A DNA stretch of 64,000 nucleotides from NCBI GenBank assembly GCA_963582065.1, contig CAUZRQ010000007.1, forward strand, positions 28,493 through 92,492. Direction: 5' to 3'. Each line of letters opens with the position of its first letter. The stretch's first letter is position 1. Origin of the DNA: UBA8437 sp963582065 (GTDB lineage: Bacteria; Planctomycetota; Planctomycetia; Planctomycetales; Planctomycetaceae). Shown piece by piece: positions 45,602 through 54,336 of the stretch. Below the pieces are notes generated by a model, which ran no database searches, was not told where the DNA came from, and saw only the letters and a list, made by a program, of their open reading frames with translations. A program made the translations under genes and the position numbers.

Positions 45602-46729
45602 TCAGACTCCCAGTGGATGCCTGCGGTCGACCAGGGGGATCGGAAGCCGAAGTCCCCGGGCGAAGTGCGACGCGTAAACTCCCTGGACCATTTCGGTGAT
45701 CGCCATGGCGTGGTCCAAACCCGAGAGGGGTTCACGATTCCGACGGATTGCTTCGACCAGGTCGGTCGCCAGCACCGTGTTGCCGTGGCGGATCCACGTG
45801 CGGCGGACGTCCCGGGGTTTGCCGTTCTTGTCGGTGTGCCAGCCGGGAATCGTGATCCTCTGCCAGGCGAGATGTTCTTGATCGGGCAGCACTTTCGGTG
45901 CCGGATAGATCCACGCGTCACCGGGTTGCCGGAAGTGAATCGCCGCCTTTTCGCATTCCAGAAACACCCCGTAGAGGTTGTCGAAATTGGACTTGCCGCG
46001 GACGGCCAGGTTTGCCGTCGACTCGAAATAGCCGCGGACCCCGTCGGCGAAACCCCAGAGGGCCGAGATCGAGTCACCGGTGATCGGGCCGACCGGCTCG
46101 GTCGCATCGGTCCGGTCCTTGACGGTGGCGTCCCGGTGCCCGACCTGGATGTGGCCACTGGCCCACCGCGGTCGCCCGGCCATCGTGATCAGCAGATCGA
46201 ACCAGTGCGTTCCGTGGACCAGGAGTTCCTCGCCCCCCCCACGGTGGTCGTCCTTGGGCCGGGTCGAGGCCCGCAGCAGTCGACCGTGGCGCCCCGCGCC
46301 GATGTCCTGGATGGCCTTGCGGATCGGGGGCATGGCTCGCCACTGGTGCGCCATCGCCAGCTTGACGTTGGCACCGCGGCAGGCGTCCCGCATGCGGTCT
46401 GCCGAGACCAGGTCGGGGGCAAAGGGTTTCTCACAGTAGATATGGCAGCCAGACGCGGCCGCCGCCTCGACCATCTCGACCCGATGGGTCAACCACCTCG
46501 GGCCAATGCAGACGATGTCGAGTTTCTCGGTGGAGAGCATCTTGCGGAAGTCGGCGTGGCAGCCGTCGGCGCCCAGTTCGCGGGCCTTCTTCTGACCGGC
46601 AGCCCGGTCGTGGTCGGCGACGGCCACGATTGTCGTGCCCGGGACATCCTGGAAGGCGCGGTCGAGCCCGTGGCCGTAGCCGCCACGCCCGGTGGCTCCG
46701 ATCACACCAATTCGAAGCGGCCTGGCCAT
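45602..46729 (-). CDS. Gfo/Idh/MocA family oxidoreductase
   Basis: 375 aa. IGVIGATGRGGYGHGLDRAFQDV is a GxGxxG-like Rossmann start, CEKPFAPDLVSADRMRDA carries the conserved CEKP, and WDLITMAGRPRW with LLVHGTHWFDLLI supplies the catalytic-domain motifs. It is not a near copy of the family member at 7437-8543. GGAG lies ten bases before ATG 46729. It is downstream of the hydroxyacid dehydrogenase by 21 bp on the same strand, suggesting a two-gene operon for an oxidised sugar or hydroxy acid whose identity is not shown. Confidence 0.88.
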   Translation of the reverse strand: MARPLRIGVIGATGRGGYGHGLDRAFQDVPGTTIVAVADHDRAAGQKKARELGADGCHADFRKMLSTEKLDIVCIGPRWLTHRVEMVEAAAASGCHIYCEKPFAPDLVSADRMRDACRGANVKLAMAHQWRAMPPIRKAIQDIGAGRHGRLLRASTRPKDDHRGGGEELLVHGTHWFDLLITMAGRPRWASGHIQVGHRDATVKDRTDATEPVGPITGDSISALWGFADGVRGYFESTANLAVRGKSNFDNLYGVFLECEKAAIHFRQPGDAWIYPAPKVLPDQEHLAWQRITIPGWHTDKNGKPRDVRRTWIRHGNTVLATDLVEAIRRNREPLSGLDHAMAITEMVQGVYASHFARGLRLPIPLVDRRHPLGV

Positions 46730-46750
46730 CGGAAGAACTCCGGATGCGAT

Positions 46751-47719
46751 TCAGATGACGATGTTCTGCGGACGCCCCTGGAGAAACGCGATCGCGTTCT
46801 CGGTGGCGCCGAGGTTGAGCAGGTCGTTGCCCTCGGGAGTCTGGTCGGCACAGTGGGGCGTCAGCACGATGTGCTCGCAGCGGGTCAGTGGATGATCAGC
46901 CTCGAGCGGTTCGGTTTCGTAGACGTCGAGTGCGGCTCCGCCGAGGTGCCCCGAATCGAGTGCCGCCACCAGGGCGTCGGTGTCGACCACCGCACCCCGG
47001 GCCGTGTTGACCAGCAGACTGCCGGCCGGCATCAACGCCAGTTCTCGCGAGGTCACCAGGTGGCGGCTGTCGTCGGTCAGCTTCACATGCAGACTGACGA
47101 CGTCCGACTGCGAGAAGACCTCGTCCCGTTCGACGTACCGGAATCCCAGTTGCCGGGCCTTCTCGTCGTCGGGATGAAAACTCCACGCAATCACCTCCAT
47201 CCCGAACGCCCGCGACAGCCGGATCATCTCGGTCCCGATGTTGCCGGTGCCGATCACTCCGAGAGTCTTGCCCGAGAGCGAGGTCGAGAGGACCTGGTGC
47301 CAGTCGTTTCGCTTCATCGCGGCGGTGAAATAGGAGGTCTTGCGCGAGATGGCCATCATCAGGGCAAAGGCGTGTTCGGCGACCACCGGCGCGGTGCGGC
47401 CGGGGATGTTCGAGACGGTGATTCCCAGCTCGCGGCAGGCGACCAGGTCGATCGAGTCGGTGCCGATGCCGCAGGTGCTGATGAACTTCAGATCGGGCAA
47501 CTGCCGGAGCACTTCACCCGGCCAGGTGACCGCACCGCGAGAGTTGATCATCACCGTGGCGGCGGCTGCGCGTTCGAGCTTCTCGGCGTCGTCGGTTGGC
47601 CGGTTGTCGAAGAGCCGGACCTCGAAGTGCTCTCCGAGTGTTTCGAGCCGGGGAGAGCCGGCGATCTGGACCGGGTCATCGCCCGGGATCAACAGCAGCG
47701 GACGGTCCGTCGCCGACAT
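46751..47719 (-). CDS. D-isomer-specific 2-hydroxyacid dehydrogenase
   Basis: 322 aa. The NAD-binding domain has LGVIGTGNIGTEMIRL (GxGxxG), a basic/serine choice after beta-2 (VIAWSFHPDD), and the catalytic Arg/Glu/His regions: LLVNTARGAVVDTDALV, ALDVYETEPLEADHPL, HIVLTPHCADQTPEGN (catalytic His). It interconverts a 2-keto and a D-2-hydroxy acid using NAD(P)H; whether it is a phosphoglycerate, glyoxylate or hydroxypyruvate enzyme is open. ATG 47719 is chosen over 47737 because GGAGAGACGAGG directly precedes it. It heads the two-gene minus-strand operon and is divergent from the aminotransferase. Confidence 0.88.
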   Translation of the reverse strand: MSATDRPLLLIPGDDPVQIAGSPRLETLGEHFEVRLFDNRPTDDAEKLERAAAATVMINSRGAVTWPGEVLRQLPDLKFISTCGIGTDSIDLVACRELGITVSNIPGRTAPVVAEHAFALMMAISRKTSYFTAAMKRNDWHQVLSTSLSGKTLGVIGTGNIGTEMIRLSRAFGMEVIAWSFHPDDEKARQLGFRYVERDEVFSQSDVVSLHVKLTDDSRHLVTSRELALMPAGSLLVNTARGAVVDTDALVAALDSGHLGGAALDVYETEPLEADHPLTRCEHIVLTPHCADQTPEGNDLLNLGATENAIAFLQGRPQNIVI

Positions 47720-47879
47720 CCTCGTCTCTCCGTACATGCCCCGTGTCGAGTGTCAGTCCGTGGGCCAGACTACGACACCGACCCCCCAATTCCCAGCCGA
47801 CCCCTGTCCGGGGAGATCGCGTTCGTCGCGGCCCGGTGTTTGGCTTGTTAGAGTGGCCTCGGTCGTGGAGGAGCTGTCT

Positions 47880-49223
47880 ATGGCAATCGGTGAAACGGGA
47901 AAGAGCGTTCAGGATTCGTACGAGTCGGTGACGTCGAAATCGCGGGCCGCGTTCGAACGCGCGGCGTCGGTGATGCCTGGTGGAGCCAAGGGGGCCTACT
48001 TCTATTCGCCCTATCCGGTGTTCTTCGAACGTGGAGACGGTTGCCGGCTGACCGATGTCGATGGCCACACGCTGCTCGATTGTGCCAACCATCACACCGC
48101 CCAGATCCTGGGCCACAATCACCCGGCGGTGATCGATGCGATCAACGCGCAGGTCTCGCGGGGAGTCGTGCTCGGAGGGCCGACGGGTGTCGAGACCGAG
48201 TTGGCCGAGGAACTGTGTGGTCGAGTCGAGAGTCTCGAGCGGGTTCGTTTCTGCAATTCGGGAACCGAGGCCACTCTGCATGCGATCCGGCTGGCGCGGG
48301 GAGCGACCGGGCGATCCCGGATCGCCAAGTTCGAGGGTGGCTACCACGGCAGCCACGACGCGGTCGAGATCAGCGTGGCCCCGCCGCTGGAGGCTGCCGG
48401 AGATCGCCGGGCGCCGACACCGGTGGCCGGTGTCCGCGGCATCGCACCACGAGCGACCGACGAGGTGCTGATCCTGCCCTACGACGATATCGAGGCGGTC
48501 ATCGGGCTGGTCGAAACCCACGCCGACGACCTGGCCTGCATCCTGCTGGATCCCAAGGCGGGAATCCTGGACCCCGTGGAAGGGTTGGCCGAGGCGGTGG
48601 CGGCAGTCGCCGGTGAACACGACATCGTGTTGATTGCCGACGAGGTTGTCGCCTTTCGACTGGCTCGAGGCGGTTGGCAGCAGACGGTGGGGATCACTCC
48701 CGACCTGACGACATACGGCAAGCTGGTCGGTGGCGGCTTTCCGGTCGGGGCCTTTGGCGGGCGAGCCGACCTGATGGATCGGCTCGACATGCGCGGCGGC
48801 GCGACCGGGTTCCACCAAAGCGGCACGTTCAGCGCGCACCCGGTGGCGATGGCCGCCGGCCTGGCGACGTTGAGGCAAATGACTCCCGAGGCGTTCGAGA
48901 CACTCGACGCCCTGGGGCGTCGGCTCGCCGTTGGACTGGCCGAAATCGTAGCTCGCCACGACTTGACGATGAGCTGGGTCGTGGCCGGATCGCTGTTCAG
49001 CTTCTACTTCGCCGACCACCCGCCGCGATGCTACCGTGACCTGGCCGCGTGTCGGCGGCAGTGGAACCCGTTGTTGTTTCACCGGTTGATCGAGAAGGGG
49101 TTCTTCCTGAGCCATTCGCTGGGTATGAACGCCCTGTCGCTGGCAATGGAACCCGAGGATGTTGATGGACTGGTGACGGCGATTGACGAGAGCCTGGAGG
49201 CGATGTCGGCCGATGCGGACTGA
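47880..49223 (+). CDS. Class III PLP aminotransferase (glutamate-1-semialdehyde aminomutase-like)
   Basis: 447 aa. Features of the GSA/omega-aminotransferase family: SVMPGGAKGAYFYSPYPVFFERGDGCRLTDVDGH, FCNSGTEATLHAIRLARGATGRSRIAKFEGGYHGSHD, VLIADEVVAFRL (Asp binding the PLP nitrogen) and Lys281 in TYGKLVGGGFPVGAFGG (Schiff base). The VMPGG and GYHG segments resemble HemL, but the catalytic segment FRLARGGWQQT differs enough that a planctomycete-type class III transaminase on another amino substrate is equally possible; hemL is therefore not assigned. GGAGGAG lies 8 bases before ATG 47880. Its last 11 bases overlap the DUF1549/DUF1553 gene. Confidence 0.85.
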   Translation: MAIGETGKSVQDSYESVTSKSRAAFERAASVMPGGAKGAYFYSPYPVFFERGDGCRLTDVDGHTLLDCANHHTAQILGHNHPAVIDAINAQVSRGVVLGGPTGVETELAEELCGRVESLERVRFCNSGTEATLHAIRLARGATGRSRIAKFEGGYHGSHDAVEISVAPPLEAAGDRRAPTPVAGVRGIAPRATDEVLILPYDDIEAVIGLVETHADDLACILLDPKAGILDPVEGLAEAVAAVAGEHDIVLIADEVVAFRLARGGWQQTVGITPDLTTYGKLVGGGFPVGAFGGRADLMDRLDMRGGATGFHQSGTFSAHPVAMAAGLATLRQMTPEAFETLDALGRRLAVGLAEIVARHDLTMSWVVAGSLFSFYFADHPPRCYRDLAACRRQWNPLLFHRLIEKGFFLSHSLGMNALSLAMEPEDVDGLVTAIDESLEAMSADAD

Positions 49224-51576
49224 TCCGGTTCCTCTGCCGCGGTGGCATCGGTACGTCGGGACGAATTGGTCTCGAGTTGCCGCCGCGGTCATCGCCATGG
49301 TCGGCCTGGGTTGTGGGGCCGCAGCGGGTCGGGAGCCCGTCGAACCGGTGGACTTCGACCGCCAGATCCGCCCCCTGCTGGCCGACAACTGTTTCCAGTG
49401 TCATGGCCCCGACGCGAGAGCGAGGAAGGCCAAGTTGCGACTGGATCGTCGCGAGGGTCTGCTGGGACAGGTGGCACCGGGTCGTCCGGAAGCGAGTCCA
49501 TTGCTGGAACGGATCGCGTCGTCGGATCCCGACCACCGGATGCCGCCACCCGGCAGCGGGCGGTCCCTGACGCCGGCCCAAATCGCCCGGATCAGGGCAT
49601 GGATTTCCCGGGGGGCGAGCTGGACCCGGCACTGGGCGCTGCGACCGATCACCAGGCCCGCCGTGCCGTCGGCGACCGGGCTCGAGATCCGCTCGCGCAA
49701 TGCCATCGACCGGTTCGTGGGCGTCCGGTTGCAACAGCAGGGCCTGAGGCCGTCGGGGCCAAGTGATCGAGAGCGATTGGTCCGGAGAGTCACGCTCGAC
49801 CTGACCGGCCTGCCCCCCCTTCCCGGAGACGTGGACACGGCGGTAGCTGATGGTGGGGCCGACTGGTTCGAGCGATTGGTCGATCGGCTGTTGGGCTCAC
49901 CGCGGTTCGGTGAACACCACGCCCGGCACTGGCTGGACCTGGCCCGCTACGCCGATACCGACGGCTACCAGGATGATGAACCGCGGGTGATGTGGAGATG
50001 GCGAGACTGGGTGATTGACGTGGTCAATCACAACATGCCGTTCGACCGCTTCACGATCGAACAGTTGGCTGGTGACCTGTTGCCGGGGGCTCGGCCCGAA
50101 CAGGTGCTGGCGACCGGCTTCAATCGCAACAACCGGACCAACGGAGAGGGTGGGAGCATCGCCGAGGAATTTCGGGTCGAGTACATCATCGACCGTCTCG
50201 ATACGCTCTCGACCACCTGGATGGGACTGACTCTGGCTTGTGCACGTTGTCACGACCACAAGTACGATCCGCTGTCGCAACGTGATTTCTACCGTCTGTT
50301 CGCCTTCTTCAACAATATTCCCGAGAAGGGCACCTACCGCCGGAATGCTCCGCCGCTGCTGAAGATCCCCACGCCGGTGGTGGCCGACGAACTGGCACAG
50401 CTCTCGAAGTCCATCGATGCGTTGCCCGAGTCGGACAAGTCGAGAAAGACACTCGAGACACGCCGAACCGCACTGCTCAAGGCGGTGCCGTCGACGATGG
50501 TCATGCGGGAAGGTCCTCCGCGGGACACGTTCATCCTGGTACGGGGCCGTTACGACAGGCACGGTGAGAAGGTGACCGCCGGGGTCCCCGCAGCGCTGCC
50601 GGGGCTGAACCGGGATCTGCCCCGAAACCGACTCGGCCTGGCCCGGTGGCTGGTCGACGATCGGCATCCGCTGACGGCCCGGGTGGCCGTCAACCGGATC
50701 TGGCAGCAGTTGTTCGCCCGCGGGTTGGTCGAGACTCCCGAGGACTTCGGGTCTCAGGGGTCACGTCCGTCGCACCCTGCCCTGCTCGATTGGCTGGCGT
50801 CAGAATTCCGCGACGGCGGCTGGGACGTGAAACGGCTGCTGCGGTTGATCGTAACCAGTCACACCTACCGCCAGTCCTCGAGGGTTCGCCGGGTCGATCT
50901 CCAGCGCGACCCGGACAACCGGTGGCTGGCGAGGGGTTCGCGACTGAGGCTTTCGGCGGAGATGATCCGCGACCAGGCGCTGGCCGTCTCGGGTCTGCTG
51001 GTCGAACAACTCGGCGGCCCGTCGGTCAAACCGTACCAGCCGGCCGGTCTCTGGAAGGAAATCGCCGGGGGCGCCTCGGGCGCATACAAGAACGGGTACC
51101 GCGCAGATCGGGGGGTGGGCCTGTATCGCCGCAGCCTGTACACATTCTGGCGGCGGACGATTCCGCCACCGATGATGGCGACGTTTGATGCACCGAGCCG
51201 CGAGGCCTGTTCGGTCCGACGGGGACGGACCAACACGCCGCTACAGGCGCTGGCCCTGATGAACGATACGTTGTTCGTCGAGGCCGCGCGGCACTTGGCC
51301 GATCGCGTGGCCGGGGCGGCCACGGTGGCGGGCCGGATCGACCTGGCGTTTGCGCGGGTGTTGGGCAGACGTCCTCGGGCGATCGAGCGGCAGTTGTTGA
51401 TGACCAGCTACCAGCGATCGCACGTCCGCTTTGCAGCTCATCCGGCCCTGGGGAAACAGTTGTTGGCGGTGGGCGAGTCGAAGTCACGGGACCCCGGCGA
51501 CGTGGCCGCCGCGGCCGCATTGGTTACCACCTGCCACGTGATCCTGAATCTCGACGAGGCTGTCACTCGTGAGTGA
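49213..51576 (+). CDS. Planctomycete cytochrome c + DUF1549 + DUF1553 protein
   Basis: 787 aa. An N-terminal hydrophobic stretch (VAAAVIAMVGLGCGAAAG) suggests export. The PSCyt1 region gives DFDRQIRPLLADNCFQCHGPD, with heme c-type motif C60-x2-C63-H64. DUF1549 follows (DRFVGVRLQQQGL, RRVTLDLTGLPPLPGDV, HARHWLDLARYADTDGYQ) with a second CxxCH at 343-347 in LACARCHDHKYDP, and DUF1553 ends the protein (NRLGLARWLVDDRHPLTARVAVNRIWQQLFARGLVE, SRLRLSAEMIRDQALAVSGLL, TPLQALALMNDTLFVEAAR). These proteins are abundant in planctomycetes; their exact activity is still poorly known but they are linked to polysaccharide degradation. ATG 49213 has GGAGG ten bases upstream and overlaps the aminotransferase. 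Confidence 0.93.
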   Translation: MRTDPVPLPRWHRYVGTNWSRVAAAVIAMVGLGCGAAAGREPVEPVDFDRQIRPLLADNCFQCHGPDARARKAKLRLDRREGLLGQVAPGRPEASPLLERIASSDPDHRMPPPGSGRSLTPAQIARIRAWISRGASWTRHWALRPITRPAVPSATGLEIRSRNAIDRFVGVRLQQQGLRPSGPSDRERLVRRVTLDLTGLPPLPGDVDTAVADGGADWFERLVDRLLGSPRFGEHHARHWLDLARYADTDGYQDDEPRVMWRWRDWVIDVVNHNMPFDRFTIEQLAGDLLPGARPEQVLATGFNRNNRTNGEGGSIAEEFRVEYIIDRLDTLSTTWMGLTLACARCHDHKYDPLSQRDFYRLFAFFNNIPEKGTYRRNAPPLLKIPTPVVADELAQLSKSIDALPESDKSRKTLETRRTALLKAVPSTMVMREGPPRDTFILVRGRYDRHGEKVTAGVPAALPGLNRDLPRNRLGLARWLVDDRHPLTARVAVNRIWQQLFARGLVETPEDFGSQGSRPSHPALLDWLASEFRDGGWDVKRLLRLIVTSHTYRQSSRVRRVDLQRDPDNRWLARGSRLRLSAEMIRDQALAVSGLLVEQLGGPSVKPYQPAGLWKEIAGGASGAYKNGYRADRGVGLYRRSLYTFWRRTIPPPMMATFDAPSREACSVRRGRTNTPLQALALMNDTLFVEAARHLADRVAGAATVAGRIDLAFARVLGRRPRAIERQLLMTSYQRSHVRFAAHPALGKQLLAVGESKSRDPGDVAAAAALVTTCHVILNLDEAVTRE

Positions 51577-53014
51577 ACACGTTCTCAACGCCTGGCACGA
51601 CGCGATCAACCGCCGGATGTTCCTCGGCCGGTCGTCGCTCGGGATCGGCACCGGCATCGGCACGGCCGCCCTGGCGAGCCTGCTGGGCGACGATGCGAGT
51701 GGACGGGCGACCGATCAACCGGGCACGCGGCCCCGCGCCCGGCGGGTGATTTACCTCTGCCAGTCGGGCGCGCCCTCCCAGCTTGACCTCTTTGATCACA
51801 AGCCCGGTTTGGTTCGCCGGTTCGGACAGCCGTTGCCGGATTCCATCCGGCGTGGCCAGAGACTGACGACAATGACCTCCGGGCAGAAGCAGTTCCCGGT
51901 CGCACCGTCGATCTTCCGGTTCCGCCGGCACGGCCACAGTGGTGCCGTGATCAGTGAATTGCTGCCGTTCACGGCCCGCCTGGCCGACGAATTGTGCTTG
52001 GTGCGTTCGATGCACACCGAGGCGATCAACCACGATCCGGCGATCACGTTGTTGCAGACCGGCAGCCAACAGGCCGGCCGTCCCAGCCTGGGGTCGTGGT
52101 TGAGCTATGGACTGGGAAGCGAAAACAGCAACCTGCCGTCGTTCGTCGCCCTGACTTCGTGGAGCCTCAAGGGTGGACAACCTCTCTACGACCGGCTCTG
52201 GGGAAGCGGATTTCTGCCCACGCGGCATCAGGGAGTCCGTTTCCGGGCCGTCGGCGATCCCGTCCTGTTTCTCTCGAATCCTCCCGGCATCGCCCCCGGC
52301 CTGCGGCGGGAGTTGCTCGACGATGTCGCGAAGCTCAATCGGCTGAAACTCGACAGCTTTGGCGACCCCGAGATCGAAACGAGGATGGCGCAGTACGAGT
52401 TGGCCTTCCGGATGCAGACGTCGGTGCCCGACCTGGTCGATTTCGCCGACGAACCCCGCCACGTGTTGGATCTCTACGGTCCCGACGTGGCCCGCCGTGG
52501 TTCCTACGCGGCCAACTGCCTGCTGGCCCGACGTCTTTCCGAACGGGGTGTCCGTTTCATCCAGCTGTTCCACCGCGGTTGGGACCAGCACGCGAATCTG
52601 CCCAGGGACATCCGCGAGCTGTGTCGAGCCACCGACCAGCCTTCGGCCGGTCTGCTCCGCGACCTGAAGCAGCGGGGCCTGCTCGACGACACGCTCGTGA
52701 TCTGGGCCGGCGAATTTGGTCGCACCGTGTACAGCCAAGGCGAGTTGACCTCGACCAACTACGGCCGTGACCACCACCCGCGCTGTTTCTCGATCTGGAT
52801 GGCCGGGGGCGGTGTTCGGTCGGGAACGACCTACGGAGCGACCGACGACTTCAGCTACAACATTGCTGAAAACGGGGTCCACGTTCACGACCTGAACGCG
52901 ACGCTGCTGCACTGCCTGGGCATCGACCACCGCCGCCTGACGTTCAAGTACCAGGGGCGGCATCACCGTCTGACCGATGTTCACGGCCGGGTCGTCGAGC
53001 CCCTGCTGGCCTAG
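51569..53014 (+). CDS. DUF1501 protein (sulfatase-like fold), Tat-type N-terminus
   Basis: 481 aa. It starts GTG 51569, overlapping the preceding DUF1549/DUF1553 gene by 8 bp, the canonical planctomycete pair. The N-terminal sequence NRRMFLGRSSLGIGTGIGTAALASLL resembles a twin-arginine signal (RRxFL then a hydrophobic run). The DUF1501 signatures are RVIYLCQSGAPSQLDLFDHKP, EAINHDPAITLLQTGS, WDQHANL, VIWAGEFGRTVY and NYGRDHHPRCFSIWMAGGGV, placing metal-binding Asp/His residues as in the alkaline phosphatase/sulfatase superfamily. Likely exported folded. Partnership with the cytochrome protein is by neighbourhood; a hydrolytic role is inferred. Confidence 0.93.
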   Translation: MSEHVLNAWHDAINRRMFLGRSSLGIGTGIGTAALASLLGDDASGRATDQPGTRPRARRVIYLCQSGAPSQLDLFDHKPGLVRRFGQPLPDSIRRGQRLTTMTSGQKQFPVAPSIFRFRRHGHSGAVISELLPFTARLADELCLVRSMHTEAINHDPAITLLQTGSQQAGRPSLGSWLSYGLGSENSNLPSFVALTSWSLKGGQPLYDRLWGSGFLPTRHQGVRFRAVGDPVLFLSNPPGIAPGLRRELLDDVAKLNRLKLDSFGDPEIETRMAQYELAFRMQTSVPDLVDFADEPRHVLDLYGPDVARRGSYAANCLLARRLSERGVRFIQLFHRGWDQHANLPRDIRELCRATDQPSAGLLRDLKQRGLLDDTLVIWAGEFGRTVYSQGELTSTNYGRDHHPRCFSIWMAGGGVRSGTTYGATDDFSYNIAENGVHVHDLNATLLHCLGIDHRRLTFKYQGRHHRLTDVHGRVVEPLLA

Positions 53015-53022
53015 GGGCAGGG

Positions 53023-53072
53023 CAGCCGAGAGCGGGTGAAGGGGATCGAACCCTCGACATCGACCTTGGGAA
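53023..53072 (-). repeat. Copy of tRNA-Gly 3' half (left direct repeat)
   Basis: Identical over 50 bases to 53878-53927. It contains the last 42 nt of the tRNA-Gly gene (T arm, variable region, anticodon loop) plus eight bases beyond its 3' end. Past 53072 the match becomes partial (about 12 of 17 bases), so this is either an attachment-site copy or a decayed second tRNA-Gly. Confidence 0.85.
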
Positions 53073-53230
53073 TATTGCGGTCTTCCACTCTCCCGTGGCC
53101 GGATTTTCCCGTGTTTTTCCGAGTGGAACTCGGACACAATCTTGGATCTACTGCCGTCAAAGTGCGTGCAAAGAACATCTGTTTTGCGCGCACTGTTCGC
53201 GGGTGCCTCTGAGGGGAATCGCCGTCGGCG

Positions 53231-53824
53231 TCATTGGGACAGTCTTCCCCATATCCACAGCCCCGCGACGAATGCCACCAGCGCGATGAGCATATAAACC
53301 GCACTCCTTTGAACCGACGAGTGTCTCGCCGCCGCCGCGGCCGGATCCTCTCCTGGGTCAGAGTCCGGATACTCTGAGTGCACGCGCAACTTGTGTTTCA
53401 ATCCGTGGTGGATCATGCCGCACCCGAGGCACCAGACAACAAAAATGGATGGAGTACTGAAAACCAGGAGTTCGGGATTCGGGGTACTTCCCAGTGTGAT
53501 CGCCGCAAACGGAATCGCCCCGACTAAACAACAGCCCAGGGTTATCGTGCCGAAGTGTCTCCATTTGAATCGGGGGATGTAGACAGACAGGTCTGTGTCT
53601 GGTGGGATCGGCTTGTACGACGTTGAATGAATGACCGAAGCAACCACCGTGGACTGAAACAAGAGAAAAACACACCAATTTGTGTAGACCGAATCGAAGT
53701 CCTCAGAAGTCACGACGAAAAAATACGCAGGAGCGGTGACAAGCATGGGGATCCCGAACATCCTTGCCCGTTTTCGGAAGCGACGCAGTGATTCTTCGTA
53801 GGTCACGGAACGGGCCCTTATCAT
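53231..53824 (-). CDS. Hypothetical membrane protein inside the tRNA-Gly islet
   Basis: 197 aa from ATG 53824; a GTG at 53842 would add six residues. About five hydrophobic segments: MFGIPMLVTAPAYFFVV, NWCVFLLFQSTVVASVI, FGTITLGCCLVGAIPFAAITL, LLVFSTPSIFVVWCLGCGMI and SAVYMLIALVAFVAGLWIWG. Hydrophilic ends contain DSDPGEDPAAAAARHSS. No domain was recognised and no ribosome-binding site stands out. The gene lies wholly between the two 50-bp repeats, and part of it is markedly AT-richer than its surroundings (43% GC for 53641-53700 by count), as expected for acquired DNA. It is not a recombinase, so it would be cargo only. Confidence 0.6.
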   Translation of the reverse strand: MIRARSVTYEESLRRFRKRARMFGIPMLVTAPAYFFVVTSEDFDSVYTNWCVFLLFQSTVVASVIHSTSYKPIPPDTDLSVYIPRFKWRHFGTITLGCCLVGAIPFAAITLGSTPNPELLVFSTPSIFVVWCLGCGMIHHGLKHKLRVHSEYPDSDPGEDPAAAAARHSSVQRSAVYMLIALVAFVAGLWIWGRLSQ

Positions 53825-53877
53825 CGGTTGACCGAGGTCCACGGTTGGCTGGTCGGGCCGCGCCTGCCCAAGCCGGA

Positions 53878-53927
53878 CAGCCGAGAGCGGGTGAAGGGGA
53901 TCGAACCCTCGACATCGACCTTGGGAA
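53878..53927 (-). repeat. Right direct repeat within tRNA-Gly
   Basis: Second copy of the 50-base repeat, formed by the intact tRNA-Gly from its anticodon loop to its 3' end plus eight flanking bases. The two copies are 855 bp apart, start to start. Confidence 0.85.
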
Positions 53928-53957
53928 GGTCGCGCTCTACCACTGAGCTACACCCGC
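53886..53957 (-). tRNA. tRNA-Gly (anticodon CCC)
   Basis: Full cloverleaf on the minus strand, 72 nt with discriminator T: acceptor GCGGGTG/CACCCGC, D arm GCTC/GAGC, anticodon stem CGACC/GGTCG with loop TTCCCAA (anticodon CCC), T arm GAGGG-TTCGATC-CCCTT. The 3' CCA is not encoded, consistent with the cca gene in the window. Confidence 0.95.
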
Positions 53958-54163
53958 TTGTCATTGGATTCCACTACTCCGTCCAGCCTCGCCTGGGAGG
54001 CGTCGGCCCGGTGACGGGCCACGCCCATCTCCAGCTGGCCGACGATCTGGTGCAACATCTGGGCCGCATTGCCGAACGTCTGGACGCCGACGATTCTCGG
54101 CTCTGGGCATCTGAATCTCAACCCCGAACTGCTGCCGTCGGCGCGTCTGGTCGATGTCGATTT
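53948..54163 (-). pseudogene. Possible 3' remnant of a minus-strand coding gene
   Basis: Minus-strand frame open from 54163 to a TAG at 53948-53950 that lies inside the tRNA-Gly 5' end. The segment reading RIVGVQTFGNAAQMLHQI then VGQLEMGVARHRAD has nearly all third codon positions G or C, the local signature of real coding sequence, but there is no upstream ATG and a TGA precedes it. No family recognised. The plus strand in the same place also reads like protein (LADDLVQHLGRIAERLDA) and then loses frame, so the strand is uncertain. Confidence 0.25.
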
Positions 54164-54336
54164 TCACACCACACCGAGACCGGCGGCGGCCGGGGAGCGG
54201 TCACCGTACCGTAAACATGAACTCGCATTCATCGCTGCGTCGATCCTGGCCAAGAGTGTTGACGCTGCAAGCAAGACTGACGCTAATACGAACCGCGGCA
54301 TTCGACGGACAATTTCCTCAGAGAAGGACATGGGAA

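Noticed and set aside
47880..49223. Firm assignment as hemL
   Set aside because: Several HemL-like motifs are present, but close class III transaminases share them and no heme genes are nearby.
53095..53125. Hairpin CCGAGT-GGA-ACTCGG as terminator in the islet
   Set aside because: The T-run precedes the stem on the plus strand and becomes A on the minus strand, so it does not fit an intrinsic terminator on either strand.
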